64,000 nucleotides of DNA from Saussurea involucrata (Eukaryota; Streptophyta; Magnoliopsida; Asterales; Asteraceae): NCBI GenBank assembly GCA_033807775.1, contig CM066325.1:18781301-18845300 (forward strand), written 5' to 3'. The position numbers and the translations under genes were made by a program. Shown here piece by piece: positions 41,213-53,425 of this stretch (position 1 is the first letter of the stretch; each line of letters begins with the position of its first letter). The notes beneath the pieces were generated by a model that saw only the letters and a list, made by a program, of their open reading frames with translations, did no database searches and was not told where the DNA came from.

Positions 41213-41526
41213 AACTAGCTAATAAGCTAGCTGACGAAGAAATCACGTTTGACAAAAACTAATTTATAAGATGCAAAATGACAAAAAAGAACAATTTTCA
41301 AAAAATTATCAATTATAATATTTAATTATATACTTAAAACAAATTTATAGCAATATAATATGTTAATTAATACAACCAATGTAAAAAGAAAAGATAAATA
41401 ATATAACATGTTAAATAAAAAAAATTTAAATTTATCATAACATATATACTATAAATTTTGAATTTGTTAAAACAAGTTTTTGATAAAATATATATTAACC
41501 TATGATTTTAAATAACTGTTACATAT
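41213..41526. mobile_element. MITE, left half
   Basis: It begins TTTGACAAACTAGCTAATAAGCTAGCTGA, the same start as the intact copy at 56058-56337. It is interrupted by the solo LTR at 41527; the right half follows at 43359. Confidence 0.65.
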
Positions 41527-43358
41527 TGTAACACCCCGAAAATCCTAACTCCAATTGTAAATGATTTCCGTCTAGAAGTATTAAAAGGACAAGGTTTCGC
41601 TTTGGAGTGTGGAACACGTGATGCTAATTGGATCTCTCGAGAAATTGGCCAAGTTTGGACTCGGTACAAGTCCAGCGAGTATGACACTCGCGAGAGTGAC
41701 ATGGTCACTTTCGCAGTGTCACTTTCGCCAAGAATGTACCGAGGGTTTTGGGAGGTCCAGCGAGTATGACACTCGCGAGAGTGACATGGTCACTTTTGCA
41801 GTGTCACTTTCGCCGAAAGTGTACCGTGAGCATTTTGGGTAGCGGGCGAGAGTGCCCCGCGAGAGTGACAGTGGCAATCTCGCCTGTCACTCTCGCCGTC
41901 GGGCTCAGAGGGTTTTAAACCCACGGCTTGCAGCTTTCTTTCATTATCTATTCCATCTCTCTCTCTAAAAATCGCCCCTCTCACTAAAAACCCTAGAACC
42001 CCTCCCCTCTCCTTCCTCATTTCTTCACCAAATCAAACCCTCTTCCTCCATTGATGGACATTTGGGAGCTTGGAACTTTTGTGGAGAGTAGGAGCTCGTT
42101 TTTGGAAGATTCGAATGGTTAAGGTAATCTCTCCCTACTCAATGGTTGTTATTGTTGTTGATTTCATCTTTCTTCTACTTTGGGATGTTGTTGGACGATT
42201 TTGATGGTGGATGGTTGAAATAATCTTCATCCTCTTCATGAATAAAACTAGGGTTTGGTATAAATTGGGTATTTTGGTATATGTTGAATGGATGATGATT
42301 CCTTATGGTTAGACTTGAGTATTGATGGTTGGAAATTCATAAACCTAGGTTTTGGAAGTTTTGGCTTGAGGATGCAAACTTCATCAAAGGAGCATACGTT
42401 GGAGAAACTCTAGATTTAGCTTAATCTAGCAAATGTGAGTTCAAGTTATTTTGCGAAAACTTTGTACATGCCAAAATAGTATTTTCCAAATACTTATGTG
42501 TTTTACTTGAAAATATATGTGGTTGAGTTATTTGAATGGTTTAACTCTTTTGAAGTGTCTATCTTCATAAATGTGTAAAACACCCATATTTGGGGCTTTT
42601 GGTTATTTGGATGGTTAGAAACCATGTTTTGTCTTTAAAAGATTAATTGCTCAAAATGAGGTTTATTTGATGGTTTAATCATGTTACTGTAAATGATTTT
42701 AATTAAACCATTTGGGAAAATGCACTTTAGTGTTATAAGTCATTTTGAGAATATTAAGGGTGTGAGTCCTTTGGGAAAACCCTTTTGTTTAACCCGTGTT
42801 GAGTTTTGGGGTTAATGATGATTTTGGGATACGTGTTTGCTTAAACAATGTTTAAACGCGTTTATGCGAGGATGACCGACATTATGGGTCTAGCAAGCTT
42901 GGAGCACTTTGCTCGGTTTTGACTTTGAGATAGTCTTGGGACAATTGTCCGGTTTAAATGGCTCGATGTGGAGTCTTATTTACGGGTTGCTTTTATTACA
43001 CCGTGTTGCATATTATTGCACGTTGTTGATATTTACATCACTAGGCGTAAGCCTAACCCTTTTTATTTGTCGGCATGTGCAACAGGCTCAGGTTGGGGTA
43101 GCTCTAGCTACATTGTGAAGTGGCGAGTGATAGTAGAGTGCACGAGAGGTAACTTGAGTAGCGAAGTCTTCCGCACGTACTTGGAATTAGCAACTTGTGT
43201 TGTGTTAAGTAACACCCGTTTAAGTTATTCTATTTGAAAATTATAATGTTTAAATTCCGAGGTATATTAAGGAGTGAATTGTAGAAATGATTTTTATCTT
43301 GTTGGGTAATATATTGAAATTTTATTTAGTTGCTCGTTCCAAATTTGAGGGTATTATA
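41527..43358 (+). mobile_element. solo LTR of a second Tekay-type Gypsy family
   Basis: 1,832 bp starting TGTAACACCCCGAAAATCC. The right end reads GGGTATTATA, a two-transition variant of the family's GGTGTTACA. The target duplication CATAT at 41522-41526 and 43359-43363 fixes this end. TCACTAGGCGTAAGCCTAAC near 43035 is the landmark also seen in the LTRs at 6-10 kb. No PBS or internal region adjoins. ORFs within it are short chance frames. Confidence 0.82.
41640..41905. repeat. CACTCGCGAGAGTGACA palindrome minisatellite
   Basis: Two units of about 90 bp, each GTCCAGCGAGTATGACACTC, then GCGAGAGTGACATGGTCACT and CAGTGTCACTTTCGCC, followed by a diverged third with CCCCGCGAGAGTGACAG and CTGTCACTCTCGCC. 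Each unit carries CACTCGCGAGAGTG, a near-perfect palindrome. Confidence 0.85.
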
Positions 43359-43765
43359 CATATAATGTGAAAAAATAATCAAATATCAATTAAAATAATA
43401 ATAATAGATGATAATTAAAATATATTGATTAATGTTAAAAAAATTACAAAAATAATTTATTTGATTAATGATAACTTTAAATAATTAAAAGTTAATATCA
43501 ATGTATAATTAATATTTAATTTAATAATTTTCAGTTAATATTAATTAATATTTATTAATTAATAATAATTAAATTTAAAAAAATTAATATTTGTTTATAT
43601 TAATAGTTAATAAACAATGAGGGCAATATTGAAATATTCACAAAAAGATACTAAAAAACTACTCCACGTAGCATTTCAAAAAACTAGCTTAAACACTATT
43701 AAAAACATAAACTATTATCTTGATATTTTTGTTGTTGCTTTGACGGCATTAAAACACTATGCTAA
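43359..43765. mobile_element. MITE, right half
   Basis: The part 43610-43700 (ATGAGGGCAATATTGAAATAT, ACTACTCCACGTAGCATTTC) matches the right part of the copy at 56058-56337. The A+T-rich stretch 43364-43610 is its expanded or decayed interior. Confidence 0.6.
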
Positions 43766-43771
43766 GATTTA

Positions 43772-44071
43772 GGGGGTGTTTGGGAGTGCTTATATTTTTA
43801 ACTTATGCTTATTTGCTTATGTGGTGAGGAAAAGCATTTTTTAAAAAATGTTTGTTAAAAATTGAGGGTAAAAAGGTAATTTGGATAGATAAGGAAATAA
43901 GGAGAAGTAAATAAGTAGGTATGGATTGACTTATCAAAAACAACTTATTTGTGGTGAGGAGAAGCAAAGCACTTTTGATTTTTTCTATCCAAACACTCCA
44001 AACTGCTTATTTGCGGTGGAGAGAAGCTATAAGCAAATAAGTCAAAAATATAAGCACTCCCAAACACCCCC
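43772..44071. mobile_element. MITE with GGGGGTGTTTGGGAGTGC ends
   Basis: A 300-bp copy with 23-bp terminal repeats GGGGGTGTTTGGGAGTGCTT that match at the right end, flanked by TTA on both sides. The interior repeats CTTATTTGC and GTGGTGAGGA(G/A)AAGCA. PIF/Harbinger-type. Confidence 0.9.
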
Positions 44072-44291
44072 TTAAATTTTAAAAATTAATTTTTTTATTA
44101 CTTTAACAATTAAGTGTATGTTAAAATAGATAAAAATAAGATATTAGAAGTTTCAAAAACTTAAAACATTTTCAATAGATTCTTTAAAATAAAGATTTTG
44201 AGGATTTTTGTTTCAACAAATTCTTCAAAACATTCTCTAAAATGAATAAAATAAGAGAAATGGTAAAATTCTCCAAATTTAGGGAACTCTT

Positions 44292-44652
44292 GTAGCATCT
44301 TCAATAGATTTTCCAAAAAAAAAATTCCAACAAAAAAAAAATCCAAAATGGAGAATTAAATTTCAAAATCTCTAAAAAGAATTGTATTTAACTCTAACAG
44401 ATTATCCATATTAAAGATTATAACATTAATTATATTATTAAAATATTTTATATGTTTAATAAAATGTTAATTTTTCTCCTAAACGTATTATTTAAAGGTT
44501 CCTTATTGATTGAATATATCATTTCCCTCTCGTTGTAATCTTTTTGGAGAATTCTTTAAATTTGGAGAATTATATATTCTTTCTTACTTTATCCATTTTG
44601 GGGATTTGTTGGAGCAAAAAGTTGTTTGGAGAAGCTGTTGGATATGCTATTA
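44292..44652. mobile_element. GAGCATC-type MITE, degraded
   Basis: The left TAGCATCTTCAATAGATT and right AAGCTGTTGGATATGCT are imperfect inverted ends. A further fragment of the same family lies just left, at about 44150-44290. The following 44653-45280 has no assigned element. Confidence 0.5.
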
Positions 44653-45280
44653 AAAAATGACAGTTAGGAAAGTGAAATGATTTTTTATGAATCCTACCAA
44701 TAAGAATCATTAAGATCAAGATGACGTTTGTTTTTACGATGTGTTGAAGTTTGATTTCACTTTTAAACTTTAAGATGTGGTGTTGATGTCTGAAATCTGA
44801 TTCAATAAGACTGTTTGTTTTTGTAAACTCACAAACGTCTGAATATGTATAATTGTCAATTTATCTCTAAAAAATTCAACTTAAATACATCAATTGAAGT
44901 GAGTATCGAACTATCGATGATCGAATGACCGAAAGAAAAAAACAAAAGAAGGATGCTAACAGATTTATGAGACTGTGGAGTTTTAATCACATCTCACGCA
45001 TCGAAACCCCGAGATAAGTGATTCAAGATGTTCTAAAACGCCAACACATGGATCTACGATCTTTGTGTTTTGCGTTTTTGCAAAATCGGGGTGCATCTAC
45101 GCCAAAACTGACGTTGAAATCGAAATAATGATGTTGAATGAAAATAAGAGAAAATTTAAGAGATAGAGTAACCATTTTTTGTCCAAATTATCTTAAGAGA
45201 TAAGAGACATTGAAATAAAAGAAAAACAAACAATCTGAATTATAAAACGTCTGACCGATTCAGACATAAGTAGTGATTAA

Positions 45281-45644
45281 GAGCATCTCCAACAACTTTG
45301 CTAGAATAAAAAAATGAGTTTTTCTTCCTTAAACCTATCCAACAGCTTTGCTAATAGATAAAACTTGAAAGTTTTCCAAGTTTAGAGAATTTTTTAAAAC
45401 TTGATGGTATGAGAGAGAAATGATTATTTTATTCAATCCCTCCAATGAGATTGAACTTTTATTATTTTATATTAAGATTTTTTTAAAGTGTATTGGGGAT
45501 ATAAATTAGAGAATATTATATTAATATAACTTATGTTAAAATCTAAAAAATAGAAAACCTGTTGGAGATGATATAATTCTTTTAGAGATTTTAACATCTG
45601 GTTCTCTAGTTTAAAAAATTATAGAAAACCTGTTGGAGATGTTC
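45281..45644. mobile_element. GAGCATC-type MITE
   Basis: A 364-bp copy with ends GAGCATCTCCAACA and TGTTGGAGATGTTC, flanked by TAA at both sides. Confidence 0.8.
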
Positions 45645-46292
45645 TAACAACTTAAAATGAAAAAACAAACAAAGCTTAAATATTTATGAAAAAAATAATA
45701 TTTTATTAATTATATTGAACATTTTAATAAGATCATTTATATTGTGATCTCCAAACTGGAGAAACTTTTGAAGACGAACATTTTTTTCCTTATAAATTTT
45801 AACTTTTGAAGACGAACATATTTTTTTCCTTATAAATTTTAACTTTTGATTCTTGTTGTGGAGAATTAGTTAGAGATGATCTTAATATTGAGGAGAGAGA
45901 TATATTATTCTAATTTTTTTTATCAATAAAGCTAAATATGTGATAATTTTTTAAAAGTTTTATTTAAAATATATTGAAATGGTAATTTTATGAAATATTT
46001 TAACATTAAAATTAATAAAATAAATTAACTGTTATAGTTATATATATATATAAGAGATTTTGGTTTTTAATATTTTATTTCAGAAAATTCTAACATAATT
46101 ATTAAAAATACTCTAATAAGATAGTTATAATTTTTTTCTAACCTAGATCGAAAATTCAATGTGGATATTTATTTTACTTAATAACATTTTCTTAAATTTA
46201 TTTTTGTAATTAAATATAGATGCGATACTTATTTTATATATTTAAAAAGTTTGTCAAAGATATTTTATAGTTGGAAACGATGCTATAATAAT

Positions 46293-46689
46293 GGGAAATT
46301 GACTCAAATAGCCAAAGGGACAAAGAATGTTGACAAAATAGTCAAAAACTCTCCCGGTTTACAAAAATAGCCAAAGTGTCTGCACTCGTAATTGCGGACC
46401 TGGTCCGCACTCGCAATTGCGGATGCGGAGCGGTGGAGCTGTCGGATGAAAGGTTGACACGTGTATCCCAGAAGCAGTTAACCAAGTGCGGTCCGCACCG
46501 GGTCGGGTCGGATCGAGTGCGGACCAACCCGTTTCAATGTCTTTTTTTGTCTCGTAGTGATCCCATTGCGGTCCGCACTCACCGGGTCGAGTCAGAGTGC
46601 GGACTCTTTGGCTATTTTTATAAAACGAGTGAGTTTTTGGCCATTTTGTCACTTCCCTTTATCCCTTTGGCTATTTGAGTCAATTTCCC
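46293..46689. mobile_element. MULE-type MITE with GC-rich core
   Basis: A 397-bp element with ends GGGAAATTGACTCAAATAGC and GCTATTTGAGTCAATTTCCC and a perfect 9-bp target duplication TATAATAAT at 46284-46292 and 46690-46698, diagnostic of Mutator-like elements. The core repeats GTGCGGACC and GGTCCGCAC in both orientations, plus GGGTCGGGTCGG. Non-coding; the 46342-46678 frames are chance. Confidence 0.92.
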
Positions 46690-46787
46690 TATAATAATTG
46701 CATGTGGATTAGACATTTTATATTACTTTGATTATTCACATGTCAAACAAACTTGATGGGTACAAATCACTAACATGTAACAACCAA

Positions 46788-46925
46788 AGGGCCTTTAGCC
46801 TAGCGATATTTAAGCTCTTGGCTTTGTAGGAGGTCATGGGTTCAAACCTCACCAAAGGTGAGGAGGGTTCGTGAGTTTATTTGTTTCAATTGCAGTATAT
46901 AAATATTATATACTCCTAAAAAAAC
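46788..46925 (+). mobile_element. tRNA-derived SINE
   Basis: An A-box-like TTAGCCTAGCGATATTTAAG and a B box GGGTTCAAACCTC (46838-46850) are followed by GGTGAGGAGGGTTCGTGAG and an A-rich end after TATATACTCCT. Not a tRNA gene, because the acceptor stem is absent. Confidence 0.75.
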
Positions 46926-47107
46926 AACCAAAAACTTAAAGGGTTATTTGTGCAAACTTTACAACTTAAAGGGGTTAAATGTAAGTTTTTATGACTTGAT
47001 GTGTTAAAAGAATACAAATTTAAGGTAATTAATTTGTAATTTGTAAAGGTTAGGGGCATATTTGAAATAAATCAAAAGTTCCATAAGGAGCTTGTCAAAT
47101 AAATTAA

Positions 47108-47377
47108 GGTTCCGTTCACCAAATGCTTATCCGAGTGAACGTTTACCAAGTCATATTACTTACCGGATTAATATAACAATGACTAAAAATCCCACCGGTA
47201 AGAGTGAATGCAATGAATGAAAGTCTCATCCTTGTAAGTGAGAGCAATGACTCTTACCACGGTTAGCGCTTACCGGGTGAATTGTTGTATATGAAAGCGG
47301 TTTGGTGGACAAAAATCTTACCCAATAAGTAAGTGATAGTGTTAAGTTTTACTGGTAAGCGTTTGATAAACGATCCC
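47108..47377. mobile_element. MITE with GGTTCCGTTCACCAAATGC ends
   Basis: A 270-bp copy; the left GGTTCCGTTCACCAAATGCT pairs imperfectly with the right GCGTTTGATAAACGATCCC, flanked by TAA on both sides. The interior is rich in CTTACC and GGTAAG. Confidence 0.75.
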
Positions 47378-48099
47378 TAACATGGATGATGGTCATTTGG
47401 CTGTTCAATGTGACTGAGTTTGAGTTGACACGGTGTCACGTGGCTTGACCTACGTTGGTTCAGTTACATAATGGACTACTCGGTTCAGGGTTCAAGTGGT
47501 AGCAAAGAACTAAATGCATGTTTCTAAAATAGAAGCTAGTATGCCAACTTTAATTGATATTTATTAACACAAATATAAAATAAGGTCCTCTTGAATGGAC
47601 AATAGACAACAGGTCTAGTGATATATGTCTAACCGTCTATAACCGTTATCTTTCATCATAATCTGCATACATGTATATATACAGATAAAAAAAATAACCA
47701 AACAAGTTTCTATAACTTTGTAACATCGTAAACGGATCATTTTATATATTAAAATATAAAAAGAGAATTACCATATTTATATATGTAACAAGTGATATTT
47801 TTATTACCAAACATGTAAAATGAAATGAAGGGGATTATGATGAAAAAAATTAGGGTTTACAAATTGATGAAAAATTAGAGACGTTTTTGTAGTGTAGTGG
47901 TTGTGGGTATAAACGGCTGATTGTGAGCGTGAGAGAAAAATCATCCCTTTCGCTTCTTTCATCTCTCTGTCTTTCTCTCTCTAAAAATCCTTTCTCTATA
48001 TATGTGGGTTTCGGCCCTCCTATTTTCCTCTTTCGCGTGTGAATTGCGAACAAAAATCGTAGGTTATTTGAAGAAATCCCATTAGAAAACACACATAAA
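47378..48099. other. intergenic region
   Basis: No gene or element is recognised. The right part (47900-48090) is pyrimidine-rich and leads into the presumed promoter and 5' untranslated region of the next gene. Confidence 0.4.
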
Positions 48100-49200
48100 C
48101 TCACACACTTCAGAGAGAGAGAGATTGACATAAGGGATTATTGAGATTTTAGAGAGAGAAAGTGGTTCTGTATCCGATTATCTCTACTTCATTCAATATA
48201 CAATGTCCACTTTGTAGCGAACAAGGTAAATTTAAATCATATGTATCGGAAGATTCAATTCTGATTAATTTGATCATCACTTCGTCTCTCTCTCTCTCTC
48301 TCTCTCTTGATGTCTGAAAATTCACAATTTTTTGTTTGATTCGAGCTATAAAAGCGCCTTTAGAAAGGGATAGTTATGGAGGATTTTTTTTGGGTTGTGA
48401 TTTTCACTTTATTCGATTGAAAATTTGAATCTTTTGCTATGGGAGCTTTATTTGGATTCTTAGTGAATTGAGATTTAGGGTATTGTGTAATTCCGAGGTT
48501 TCTTTTTGGTTTTTGGGTCGGATCGATTACTGGAGAGATTGCATTGAGTTTTATTTTAGAGAATTAGGGTTTCGATCGAGATTTGTGATTGGGGACTCTA
48601 ACTGGTTTTGTTGGCAACGGCCTCCATTCAAGTGCATTTCTACATCGGTAGCCATGATGATGAGAAATCGCTCATCTTCTTTTGGCACGAGGCACACGCA
48701 TAGTATTCCATAGGCAGTGTGATCACAGCTGGATTCCATTTCATGGGGGTTTTTCTTGAGACTTTTGCAGATTGATTAGTGATGCTTCGTTGTCTACAGA
48801 GGTTGCAAGGCAGAAGGGTGCTTTGGTTTTCCTTAAGAAAACCAACCATTTGGATCAGCATAGTTTAGGCAAAATTCTGCACATATTCTGTACTTTTTTG
48901 TGCCTTTCATGTTTGGCTTTACAACTTTTAAGTGTTTGGATTTTTTAGGTGTGGTAGAGAGCTATTGATTTGGAATTGCAAAGGTAACTTAAGTTTGGTT
49001 GTGGGTGGTTTTTGCAGTTTGAAACTGTGGGTTTTCATGGAAGAACATTGAATCTGGAAATGAGTGCAAGGACATGGTTAATGGAGAGGAAAATAGTTGC
49101 TGGTTCCTTTCTACGTTGGGACAACGGCTGTTCTTGAAAGTAATTGAAAAGCTTTTGTTTCCCGATATTTCTGGTACTCATTGTTTGTGGAATTTGTGCA
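48100..49200 (+). promoter_or_regulatory. 5' untranslated region and promoter-proximal sequence
   Basis: The CT-rich stretches (48109-48122 on the complementary pattern and a CT microsatellite at 48284-48308) are common near plant transcription starts. Possible donor AAG-GTAAATTT at 48224 and acceptors TTTTGCAG at 48770 and 49017 suggest one or more 5' UTR introns. A start site was not fixed. Confidence 0.45.
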
Positions 49201-50368
49201 ATGTCTCGGTGCTTTCCATTTCCACCACCGGGATATGAAAAGAAACCCACAACAGAAGAGCCCGACTTGCTAAAGAAAGTAAGCTTGCCAATATAATCTT
49301 GTAATGTCTTTGAAAATGCTCATATTTATTCAGCATGCCTATGATTTCTTCACTGCCTTACAAGCTTATTATAGATATTTGATACCTTTTTTGATTATTT
49401 TGTTACTTTAATGTTGGGTGGTTTTGATTGTTTGTTGCACAGTGGGACAAAATAGCCTAAATCAAAATATCATTCACAAAAGTTGCTAAGAATTCATTTT
49501 TCTTGGGACTTTAATCACGTTGGAATATAAGTTTGTGTTGATAATACCCTTTTGTCATTTGTAAATTGGTTAGTGGTTAGATATCAATTAAGCTATATGC
49601 AATCATATTGGTTATAAAATTGTGGATGATATGACCTAATCATGTTGGAGAAACAGGTATTTTCTAGTTGCGCATATTGGCCTTATTGAAGCTATGACCT
49701 AAATGTAAGTAGCACTAGCCAGGGGTTTCATTTATGTTACTCTGGTGTTTCCATATGGAAAGTTAATAACTTTACTACGCTAGACAAAACAAACTTTTAC
49801 TTACGTAAATGAGACTTTGAGATGGGGGTTGATAGAAGACGAATATTGACTTGTGTGTAATTGAAGATGAAAAAGTTTGACTTTGTTGGACTATTGAACT
49901 TTAGAATTTATTGCTTGCCACCACTTTTGTAGTTATTGATGATGATGTCATAATTTGGAATTTTAGAGTGGCATGTCTAGAAGACGTTAGTTGTCCAAAC
50001 TTCGTTGTATTATAATTTATGATCCCATATAGTATTTAGAGGAAAGTGAAGTTTGACTTTTTAGCTAAGGTAGTCACTTGACGTAATGAATTTCTTTGAT
50101 CATTGTGACTCGGTTTTACAAGCTCATCTTCATCCCTGATGCCTCCTTCAAGTTTTGACTTATGCATATTGACAAACATAAATTCAAGTACAATTGATTT
50201 CCCAAAATATCCTTACATCATATAGCAGGATATCAACAAATGGAGATTGGGTAATTAGGAATATAGGGAGCCCAATGATGATTTTTCTTAAAAAATATGA
50301 AGCTTCGAATAAGAGTAGAGAATGCAGTGGGAGTGAAACCCACATGTTGTCATATTAATGATGACTGA

Positions 50369-50408
<40 letters not shown>

Positions 50409-53400
50409 TGGATTTTTTCTTTTTAGAATTTATCATGTCTTTTTTTGACCTTTTAAGCCGCTAATGTTTTCGTTAATTTTGACCGTTCTATTAGCTTATT
50501 TTTTTTTGAGTTATCAGTTAGATGTATGCTGTGATCCATGATACACAGATGTCCCAAGATGGTTATCTCCATATTTTTCCTCCATAAAGCCTTCTCTTTT
50601 TTTGTATTTTGGTTTCATGCTTTTAAGAAAACAAGAAAAGAACTTGTAATGAAAACAGTTGCAATCGTAAATACGAGTGAAATCATCAACATGCATGCCA
50701 GTAATTCCGTAGTTGCAGTGAAATTCACAATTTAAATTATTTATATCGAAGGTATAAAATTGTTGAAAGGAATGTGGAACTGTGAAATATCGTTAAGTGC
50801 TAAGGTGAAACAATAGAGAAAATCATGAGAAGCTGATATGCATACGTGTGAAATATAACATGTCTCGACATTAGGTTAATTTTGGCATTTTGCAACTACT
50901 TTGGAAAATCTATTTTTTTTATAGTACTCAGCTGCTTGTTTGTCTTTTCAGGAGAAGCGCAAAGAGAAGAAGCATAAAAAGGATAAGAAAGATAAAGAGA
51001 AACGAGACGGTAAAGAGAAACGGGAAAAGGACAGAAGTGAAGGAAAGCATAAAGAGAAGAAAGACAAGAAAGATAAACACCGGGATAAAAAGGACAAAAA
51101 GGGTAAAACTGGAAACCCAGATGAGAAGAAAGTTCACAGCCAATTCGAGGGGTATAGTGGAGAAAAGGTTCACCCTAACGATAGCACGAGAAGCAGTTCT
51201 TCAAGCGACAAGAAACAATCATCTCTGCAGTTTCAAAATGGAGAATACCACGAACACCTCCAAAAGAAAGAAGAATCCAGTAAAGAGAAAAATAGTTTTT
51301 TGGATAACAAGAAATCATCGATACAATTTTGTGGCCAAAATGGCGAGTTGGTCAGAAACAAGATTAGGGCCACGGATACTTCTGAGAATATTAAATTCGT
51401 TCAGGAGTTGGATAGACGGATTAGAGACGAGGAAAAGGGAACGGGTAGCCATCAGTTTGCTGTTGAAGGTAGAAAAAACAGTTTTAACAGAATGGAGATT
51501 CAAAAGACGGATGGGCGGCAATCGATCATGGATGAGGCGGGGTTTGGCAGAAATCCAACGGTCCAGAATAAGATCAACGGTAAGACACTACCACTGTTGG
51601 ACAACAAGATTGAGAAAAGGGTCGAGCAGAAAGAGAAAATGCAGGAAAAAGAAAGTGATGATAAACGAGGAGATAAACGGAAGAACAAAGATAGGGATAA
51701 ACAAAGGCAAGGGAAGGACAAAGATAAGGAAAAGGTGGAAAAAGCAAAGGAAAAAAGCGAGCAGAAGAGAGCCGAGAGGGAGAAGAACAAACATATCAGA
51801 AAGAGCGAATCCGTTGCCAATCCTAATAATAATTTTTCCGCACATCCTCCGGAGAGTAGTTTTCATGGCATCGGTAGTGAAGGCAACTTAAAGAAAAGGA
51901 AAGATATGGAGACCAATGGTGTTTCTCATGGTGAGTTTTCTTTCTTTCTTTTGTACTTTTTCTTATTTTTTCCGTTCAATAAAACCAAACCAGACCAAAC
52001 ATATCCCACTCGAATATAATTTATATTTTGATGTTGGATATCTTCTATGAAGCTGCATGTTGCACCAAGTTTTGAACTTTATTAAAGATCTTATCTAGGT
52101 CATAATTACCGGTTTCTATAGAAAATCCGAAATATGATGGTTTATCGACTTGTTAACCTTGTGTTTATGTAATATTATCACTAATTAATAAACTTAAAGC
52201 ATTGCATTGTTATTCTGAAGTACCTCTGTGCACGATGATTGCACTTTTATTGCGTCATTATATGTGTTACATAGCTATTTAATGTAAATTTATGAAGATG
52301 TAAGATATTCAAGTCTTCATATAGAAAGCAGTAGCTAGAAATTTTCTGATAAATAAGTGTCCACATTTCTATTTTACTTTGTCCCAATATGTAAATGTCC
52401 ACTTTACAGTTTTCAAGTTTACCCTTAATCACGAGATGAAGAAATTCATTACCCTCTCTATTATCAAGGGTAAAATTGTCATTTGGTTACTTAAAAATTG
52501 TAATAAACTGTGTTCCTCTTTCTTTGTGGACATTTATTTCGGGAAGGACTGAATTATATTTGGTTTGTAGCGGCTAACAGTCGATCCCAACCCCATATTT
52601 ATTCATCTTATTCGAAAATTGAATTTTAGTTTGTGCTGATTATTGGATTACGTTACAGAGATTGAACCCCGGCCAAACAAGATGGGCCGATTCAGCTCTA
52701 ATATCTCCCCAGAAAACGGAAGGAAGCTAGATTCTGTCCAAAATCCAAGCTCAAGTTTGTTAGATAGGCAAGGGGCATCTCCAGGGGTGTCTCAGGGGGC
52801 GCCACTGAATAGCTTTAAGATGGGTAGTAAGGGGCAGAGGGTTAACGGCATGATAGATCCCCAACCAGTGTTGGTTTCTACTAAAACGCCACCGTTTTCG
52901 GCTTTTAATCACATTCCGGCCAAACCCTCCCCAATCAAGTCGCCACCTGTAATTACAAGCCATGTTGCAGCCCAACCACCACCCCCTGTTCCTACAACTA
53001 AGCCCCAACCGCCGCCCCCTGTTCCTACACCCAAGCCACCACCCTCGATTCCAAATCATATTGCAGCCCGATCACCGCCCCCGCCCCTTTCATCAACACC
53101 ACCGCCATCTACAACCGCTAAACAACCCTTGTCGCGACCTAAGCCACCACCTGCTGTCGTTAACAAGGCAGCACCACCACCACCTCCCAAAAAGAAACAT
53201 GAACCGCCAACGAAACCACCTCACCCAGATACCAAATACTTGAACCAGATACTTTCTGTTCCGAAATTGGAGGAATGGTGTGGTTTAGATGATCAAGAAT
53301 GGCTTTTTAGCAGGAAAGATTCCAAGAAAACAAGAATGGAGGAGCATGAGGTCCAGGTATGGTCTGAAGCTAAGCACATAGAATCTGTTGATGTTTGTGC

Positions 53401-53425
53401 TTTGCCGTATGTCATTCCGTACTAA
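49201..53425 (+). CDS. Lys/Glu-rich and Pro-rich 'myb-like protein X'-type protein, three exons
   Basis: Exons 49201-49278, 50952-51930 and 52659-53425 join with GT/AG borders to 607 residues. Exon 1 gives MSRCFPFPPPGYEKK, the conserved start of this plant family. Exon 2 opens with a long KEK/KDK run and has a second one near its end, typical of disordered nuclear proteins. Exon 3 has a Pro-rich stretch with repeated PPPPVPT and PKPPP, then the conserved C-terminal HPDTKYLNQILSVPKLEEW and CGLDDQEWLF. Databases call such proteins 'myb-like protein X' by composition only; there is no MYB repeat. Molecular role is unknown. Intron 1 (1,673 bp) contains a TA microsatellite. I am sure of the gene and less sure of its function. 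Confidence 0.88.
50371..50406. repeat. (TA)n microsatellite in intron 1
   Basis: About 18 TA units, likely length-variable. Confidence 0.9.

Noticed and set aside
50890..51891. 333-codon Arg/Lys-rich ORF
   Set aside because: It is the +1 shadow of exon 2 of the myb-like-X-type gene; the in-family frame is 50952-51930.
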